A DNA stretch of 64,000 bases from Paenibacillus caui (lineage in GTDB: Bacteria > Bacillota > Bacilli > Paenibacillales > Paenibacillaceae), in the NCBI RefSeq assembly GCF_019904135.1, contig NZ_JAIOGQ010000002.1:203038-267037 (forward strand), read 5' to 3'. The notes below the pieces were generated by a model. The model saw only the letters and a list, made by a program, of their open reading frames with translations, did not search any database and was not told the DNA's origin. Positions 60,174-64,000 of this stretch are shown in pieces. The position numbers and the translations under genes are program-made. Every line of letters begins with the position of its first letter. Within the stretch, counting starts at the first letter, position 1.

Positions 60174-60253
60174 CTATTATAAGCTACAATCTAAATCAAG
60201 CCCAGCCGCTTATAACGGCCGCACCCAAAACACGAAATGGAGTGAACCCGCCC

Positions 60254-60802
60254 ATGCAACCTGTCAAGGAACTGAAACAACTGCTGCTGGAGGAATTGGA
60301 ACATATCGTTAGGACATCGGTGAACCTGATCCGAAAAATAAAACCAGAGGACCTGGACTTCAGACCCCGGGAAAATATGAGGTCGCTGAAGGAGCTCGTT
60401 CTCCATCTGGTATCGGTTCCCGCTGTCGATCTGCTGATTCTTCAGGAGAAAAGAGAGCCGGACATCCGCAACCTGGAAAATGAAATTGCAGCAGGCACGG
60501 ATCAGGAAAAGTGGGTCCGCTGGATGACTTCAGGCTTAAATGATGTGAAGAAGTATATGGAGGAACTGCCGGATGAACCATTTCTGCACAAAATGACGAA
60601 GCCCTTTTATTTGGACCATGGTTCCGTTCAGGCCAAATCATGCCGCCGGTTCGGCTTTTTCAACAGCTTCGCGATTATTCGCCGTCTTGAATCTGAATCC
60701 GTCTGTTTGGAGGTGATTGACGTTTCGGCACTTCCAGCTTCAGCACTCCATCCTTCAACGAGGCGCGAATGCCATGTTCATCAATATCTATATGAGGCTT
60801 GA
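60254..60802 (+). pseudogene. DinB-family protein, 3' end replaced
   Basis: MQPVKELKQLLLEELEHIVR, LDFRPRENMRSLKELVLHLV (metal His in VLHLV) and MTKPFYLDHGSVQAK are typical of DinB/YfiT-like four-helix metal proteins. The family continues from there with a helix holding the HxxxH metal pair (such as HLFHHRAQ) and about 30 more residues. Instead, from about 60640 the frame reads SCRRFGFFNSFAII and on through antisense of an hsp20 remnant. The third and fourth metal ligands are thus lost. ATG 60254 follows GGAGTGAACCCGCCC. Confidence 0.7.
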
Positions 60803-60815
60803 AGAGATTTAAAGG
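60675..60815 (-). pseudogene. Hsp20/alpha-crystallin C-terminal fragment
   Basis: On the minus strand the frame reads KPHIDIDEHGIRASLKDGVL, KLEVPKRQSPPNRRIQIQ and DGE-stop at 60675. IRASLKDGVLKLEVPK is the conserved GVL motif region of small heat-shock proteins and RRIQI the C-terminal I-x-I-like end. The first 100 or so residues are missing. It starts just after the end of the GGDEF-EAL gene and overlaps the replaced end of the dinB-like gene, so one rearrangement damaged both. Confidence 0.65.
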
Positions 60816-60824
60816 CGAATTTCG

Positions 60825-63263
60825 TCAGTTCGTATCAAACTCGCCCCCATTATCCCTCTGCGGAATGAAAAAGACGTTCTCCACATCAACGGCGGATAAA
60901 GGCTTGCTGTAATAGTAGCCTTGTATTTCCCTGCAATCCGTATCTGTAACCACATCAAGCTGTTCCTTCGTTTCGATTCCTTCCGCGATCACTTCCATAT
61001 CCAGATGCCGGGCCATAGAAATGATCGTCGATACAATCGCCTTATCGCTATCGCTATTTACAATGTCGCGGATAAAAGAACGGTCGATTTTCAGCTTGTG
61101 AATCGGGAGCTGCTTCAAATAGCTTAAAGAGCTGTAGCCTGTCCCGAAGTCATCCAGGCTGATCCGGATTCCGAGCTTCGTCAAGTGCTGGAGAATGGAG
61201 ATGGATGCGGAAGGATCCATCATCATGCTTTCCGTGATTTCAAGTTCCAGATATTTCGGATCGAGTCCGGTCTCAGTCAGAATATCGGAAATAAGGCCGG
61301 CAAGATTGTGCTGATGAAATTGCTGGGAAGACAAATTTACAGAAACGGGAATCAAGGGACCCCCGGCCTTATGCCACCTCTTCATCTGGCTGCAAGCTTC
61401 GCGCAGAACCCAGTTGCCAAGCTCAATGATCACTCCCAGTTCTTCAGCGACCGGAATGAACTGCGCAGGGCTAATAATCCCTTTGACAGGGTGATTCCAC
61501 CGCACCAGAGCCTCAACGCCGATCATTACATGATCTTCGGCCCGGATTTGTGGCTGATAGTAGAGCAGAAACTGCTGGTTCTGCAGCGCCTTTCTTAGAT
61601 CGGATTCAAGCTCGACCTTCTCCTGAAGCTGTTCATCCAGCTGGCTGGAGAAAAACTGATACCCGTTCTTTCCGTTCTTCTTGACCTCATACATTGCCGC
61701 ATCCGCGTGCTTCAACAGTTTGACCGAATCTTCTCCGTGATCGGGATACATGGCGATTCCCACGCTTGCCGTAACAAAGAAGTTATTATCCTTCAGGCGG
61801 AAAGGCCTGTGAATATTCCTGATCAGACGTTCTGCGAGCTCAGCCGCTTCCTTCTCGTTACAATTATTATAGAGCACCGTAATCTCATCTCCGCCAATCC
61901 GCGCCAGACTGACCGGATAATCACGGGTAAACTGCCGAATACGCTCACTCATTTCTCTAAGAAACAAATCGCCGTAAATATGGCCCAGTGAATCGTTAAT
62001 CATTTTGAACCTGTCCATATCCATGATCATAATGGCGAATCGGCGGCCGGTGCTGCCGTGAGACTGGATCATTTCTTCGAGCTGTTGGTTAAATTTCCGC
62101 CGATTATCAAGTCCCGTCAGCTCATCGTGAAAGGCAAGGTAGTGAATTTGTTCCTTGGCCTGCATTTCGGCGGTAATATCCCGGATAATGATATAATGCC
62201 CGATCAATTTCCCCTCGACTTCAAGCGGAACGGTCATCAGATGAATATCCAAGTTTTTTCCGGTATGCAGCTTGATTCTGGTTTCATAGCTTTTTCTTTC
62301 CATGCTTAAGTGTTCAAAAATGCTGCTGATGTTATTAAAATCGTCTGTCTCCGCTACAAGCGAGTGAAGCTGCCGGTGGTAGAACAAAGTCCTGTTCACT
62401 TCAAATATCAGGGCCGCTGCCCCGTTGATGCCGATAATTCGCTGCTTAAGATCCACCGTGATAATCCCGTCCTGATTGTTTTCATAAAGCGATCTGAACA
62501 TTTTTTCGTTCTCCAGCAATTTGGACTGCTGGCGTTCAAACCTTCTTGAGATGAACATGCTGAACAGAGACAGAGTCAGTGTAGCTATCGTTACGGCGAT
62601 AATGAGATAGGCGAGCCATCTTTGCTGAAGAACGATTCCGGAAGAAAAATTTTCAGAGCTTGCATAAAAGCTGGCTCCCCACATTCCGGTATAATGCATG
62701 CCGGCAATCGCTGCGCCCATCACGAAACCGCTGCCCAGCTTTTTCCATCCCATCCGCTTTGCATCTTCTTTTTTGAAATAGAAAGACAGGGCCAGCGCCG
62801 CCAGCGCCGCAACGACTGCAATGATAACAGAAAGAAACACCAATCGATAATCATATGTAATACCTACGAGCATGGCAGACATGCCTATGTAGTGCATGGC
62901 GATAACTCCCAGAGCCAGAAGGAGACCCCCTCCAAGCCATTGCCAAAACGTCATCCGCTCTCTCCCTACAATATGCATAGCCACAGCCGATGCAGCGATT
63001 GCCGCAAACATGGAGATTAAGATTTCCGTCAAATCGTATTCAACTTCCATCGGCAGGGAAAAGGCCAGCATCCCTACAAAATGCATGGACCATATTCCAA
63101 GGCCCATTGCCAAAGCGCCGAACAACAGCCACAGGCTTCGCAACCAGCCCCGGGTGTGGCTTAACCGGTCTACCAAATTCAGAACTGTGTAGGATGCCAT
63201 GACGGCTACGCCATACGAAAATAAGACTAGCTCTATATCAAAAGAGCCATGCATGTGCTCCAT
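60825..63263 (-). CDS. MHYT-sensor diguanylate cyclase/phosphodiesterase (MHYT-PAS-GGDEF-EAL)
   Basis: An 812-residue signalling protein. Residues 1-260 form a seven-helix MHYT domain with the three repeats SMHFVGM, AMHYIGM and GMHYTGM (predicted copper/O2/NO sensing). A PAS domain (RSLYENNQDGIITVDLKQRI) follows, then GGDEF with FHDELTGLDNRRKF and the active loop written RIGGDEI instead of GGDEF, then EAL (GVEALVRWNHP, EITESMMMD, DDFGTGYSSL, KIDRSFI, VIAEGIETKEQL), with catalytic residues present. Likely a net c-di-GMP phosphodiesterase, or bifunctional. ATG 63263 follows AGAAGGG; 63254 is an alternative. Confidence 0.92.
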   Translation of the reverse strand: MEHMHGSFDIELVLFSYGVAVMASYTVLNLVDRLSHTRGWLRSLWLLFGALAMGLGIWSMHFVGMLAFSLPMEVEYDLTEILISMFAAIAASAVAMHIVGRERMTFWQWLGGGLLLALGVIAMHYIGMSAMLVGITYDYRLVFLSVIIAVVAALAALALSFYFKKEDAKRMGWKKLGSGFVMGAAIAGMHYTGMWGASFYASSENFSSGIVLQQRWLAYLIIAVTIATLTLSLFSMFISRRFERQQSKLLENEKMFRSLYENNQDGIITVDLKQRIIGINGAAALIFEVNRTLFYHRQLHSLVAETDDFNNISSIFEHLSMERKSYETRIKLHTGKNLDIHLMTVPLEVEGKLIGHYIIIRDITAEMQAKEQIHYLAFHDELTGLDNRRKFNQQLEEMIQSHGSTGRRFAIMIMDMDRFKMINDSLGHIYGDLFLREMSERIRQFTRDYPVSLARIGGDEITVLYNNCNEKEAAELAERLIRNIHRPFRLKDNNFFVTASVGIAMYPDHGEDSVKLLKHADAAMYEVKKNGKNGYQFFSSQLDEQLQEKVELESDLRKALQNQQFLLYYQPQIRAEDHVMIGVEALVRWNHPVKGIISPAQFIPVAEELGVIIELGNWVLREACSQMKRWHKAGGPLIPVSVNLSSQQFHQHNLAGLISDILTETGLDPKYLELEITESMMMDPSASISILQHLTKLGIRISLDDFGTGYSSLSYLKQLPIHKLKIDRSFIRDIVNSDSDKAIVSTIISMARHLDMEVIAEGIETKEQLDVVTDTDCREIQGYYYSKPLSAVDVENVFFIPQRDNGGEFDTN

Positions 63264-63411
63264 AAATACCCTTCTTTCTGTCAGCTCATCTGCCAGTACC
63301 TGCAAAACTTTCAAACAGCAAAAAAATCCCGGCTCCATAACTGCTTACCAGGATTTTCAAGAAAATGACGTTTCTATCCCCAGTTGTCCTTAGTCTAAGA
63401 GATTTAAGAAG

Positions 63412-63571
63412 GTTTTTTGAGACTCCCACGACTAAAGTCGCAAGCCCTACACCTTACGGTGTGACGGGTGGGATTCTTGAATGACTAATCGTTCGCAGTC
63501 CTTTTCTGTTTTGAACAGCCTTCAAGATGAGGGCATCTCATTGCCCCTCCTAAGACAGTGCATATAGCATC
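63412..63571 (-). ncRNA. TnpB omega-RNA (reRNA) scaffold and IS200/IS605-type right end
   Basis: Downstream of the tnpB stop, the minus strand contains stem-loops GAGGGGC/TGCCCTC, ACACC-GTAA-GGTGT and CGACT-TT-AGTCG, and CCCAC/GTGGG that closes over the last two, ending GGGAGTCTCAAAA near 63414. This is the typical 3' structure of IS605-family right ends from which the TnpB guide RNA is made. The guide would be the flanking DNA read next, about 63393-63412 on the minus strand. Confidence 0.7.
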
Positions 63572-64000
63572 TTAGGCTGATTGACTGTTACCATCAATCA
63601 TAGGTGCATATCGAATATTCATAGCACCGACTAAATCTCTATGTTTTTCGAATCCGCATTTACACTTATATTTTCTATCTTGTGCCTTGTTCTTTTCTGA
63701 ACACTTCGGACATGTTTGACTTGTGTACGCAGGATTCACATATTCAACTTTAATACCTTCCAAATTCGCTTTGTATTCAATGAATTGAGATAGGCGATAG
63801 AATGGCCAAGTATGCAAATTCTTTTCGTTTTTACGGCTCGTTCTTGCCGTCTGTCTAATATTCGCTAATTGTTCTAGGCGAATGACAGAAATCTTATTTT
63901 CTTTAGCAAAATTGACGATTGCACGACTCACTTTGTGGTCTTGGTCTTTCATATATCGTTGTTCCTTGTCATCGAGATTGCGAATAGCCTTCAATTTCTT
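63572..64000 (-). CDS. tnpB: TnpB-family RNA-guided endonuclease, C-terminal part (runs off the window)
   Basis: The last 142 residues of a TnpB: RuvC-II with Glu (ISVIRLEQL), a basic helix region (WPFYRLSQFIEYKANLEGI), a CPKC...CKCG zinc ribbon and RuvC-III with Asp (KHRDLVGAMNIRYA). The RuvC-I part lies beyond position 64000. TnpB cuts DNA guided by RNA from the element's right end and keeps IS200/IS605 copies in place. The stop is at 63572 and the omega-RNA-like region follows. No tnpA is visible in the window. Confidence 0.88.
   Translation of the reverse strand, partial: KKLKAIRNLDDKEQRYMKDQDHKVSRAIVNFAKENKISVIRLEQLANIRQTARTSRKNEKNLHTWPFYRLSQFIEYKANLEGIKVEYVNPAYTSQTCPKCSEKNKAQDRKYKCKCGFEKHRDLVGAMNIRYAPMIDGNSQSA

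Noticed and set aside
1..64000. CRISPR arrays, tRNA or rRNA genes, prophage or plasmid replication genes.
   Set aside because: None was seen: no regularly spaced repeats, no cloverleaf or rRNA sequence recognised, no phage structural or Rep proteins.

Overview
The window looks like chromosomal DNA of a spore-former-type Firmicute, most likely a Paenibacillus or close relative. This is inferred, not proven: GGAGG-type ribosome binding sites, frequent TTG/GTG starts, a GlpP antiterminator, a TRAP-type (G/U)AG leader, an HxlR regulator and a DUF3977 gene all point that way. Gene content is ordinary chromosomal metabolism mixed with accessory and decaying DNA. There are no rRNA, tRNA, CRISPR or prophage genes.

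Region 1-1.6 kb is a graveyard of gene pieces: a damaged aminotransferase, a LysR fragment, the tail of an IS3 transposase and the tail of an acetolactate synthase. Region 1.6-7.3 kb holds an HxlR regulator divergent from a RibD/DHFR-like reductase, an SgrR-like regulator with a solute-binding domain, a 3'-truncated quinone oxidoreductase with its MmyB-type regulator, and a GNAT. Region 7.4-16.4 kb holds a heterodimeric ABC exporter, a two-gene AAA ATPase plus TPR membrane protein module, and a large SF1 (Upf1-like) helicase next to a dead IS1182-type element.

Region 17.0-27.6 kb is a same-strand catabolic cluster: a small DUF protein, two nitroreductase-family genes (one frameshifted), an M29-like peptidase, AroM, DUF1177, DUF917/S-methyl-thiohydantoin desulfurase-like, an OPT transporter, an EamA exporter and an Asp/Glu/hydantoin racemase-like protein, with a PucR activator upstream. 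I read it as import and breakdown of a peptide-linked or hydantoin-like compound. A LysR/MFS divergent pair, YbaK, AroD and an Lrp/LysE amino-acid export pair follow (27.6-32.9 kb).

Region 35.1-42.8 kb is a glycerol-3-phosphate/glycerophosphodiester scavenging cluster: secreted GDPD, a Ugp-like ABC importer (two permeases, ATPase, binding protein), a HAD phosphatase, GlpP and a metallophosphoesterase. A strong terminator sits between glpP and the binding protein, where GlpP antitermination would act. Next come a methyltransferase, a two-gene 2-hydroxyacyl-CoA dehydratase/activase operon, cardiolipin synthase, and a MarR/DUF2269 pair sharing one operator-like word.

A fused trpEG gene (51.7-53.8 kb) carries a leader that reads as a complete TRAP switch: ten spaced NAG triplets, an anti-sequestering arm and a perfect hairpin covering the Shine-Dalgarno. 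Region 54-61 kb is a run of small accessory genes (serine hydrolase, VOC, GNATs, methyltransferase, DUF3977), and many are broken. Several +1 changes lie in short homopolymers, and several genes have internal deletions. The window ends with an MHYT-GGDEF-EAL protein and the 3' part of a TnpB gene with its omega-RNA-like right end.
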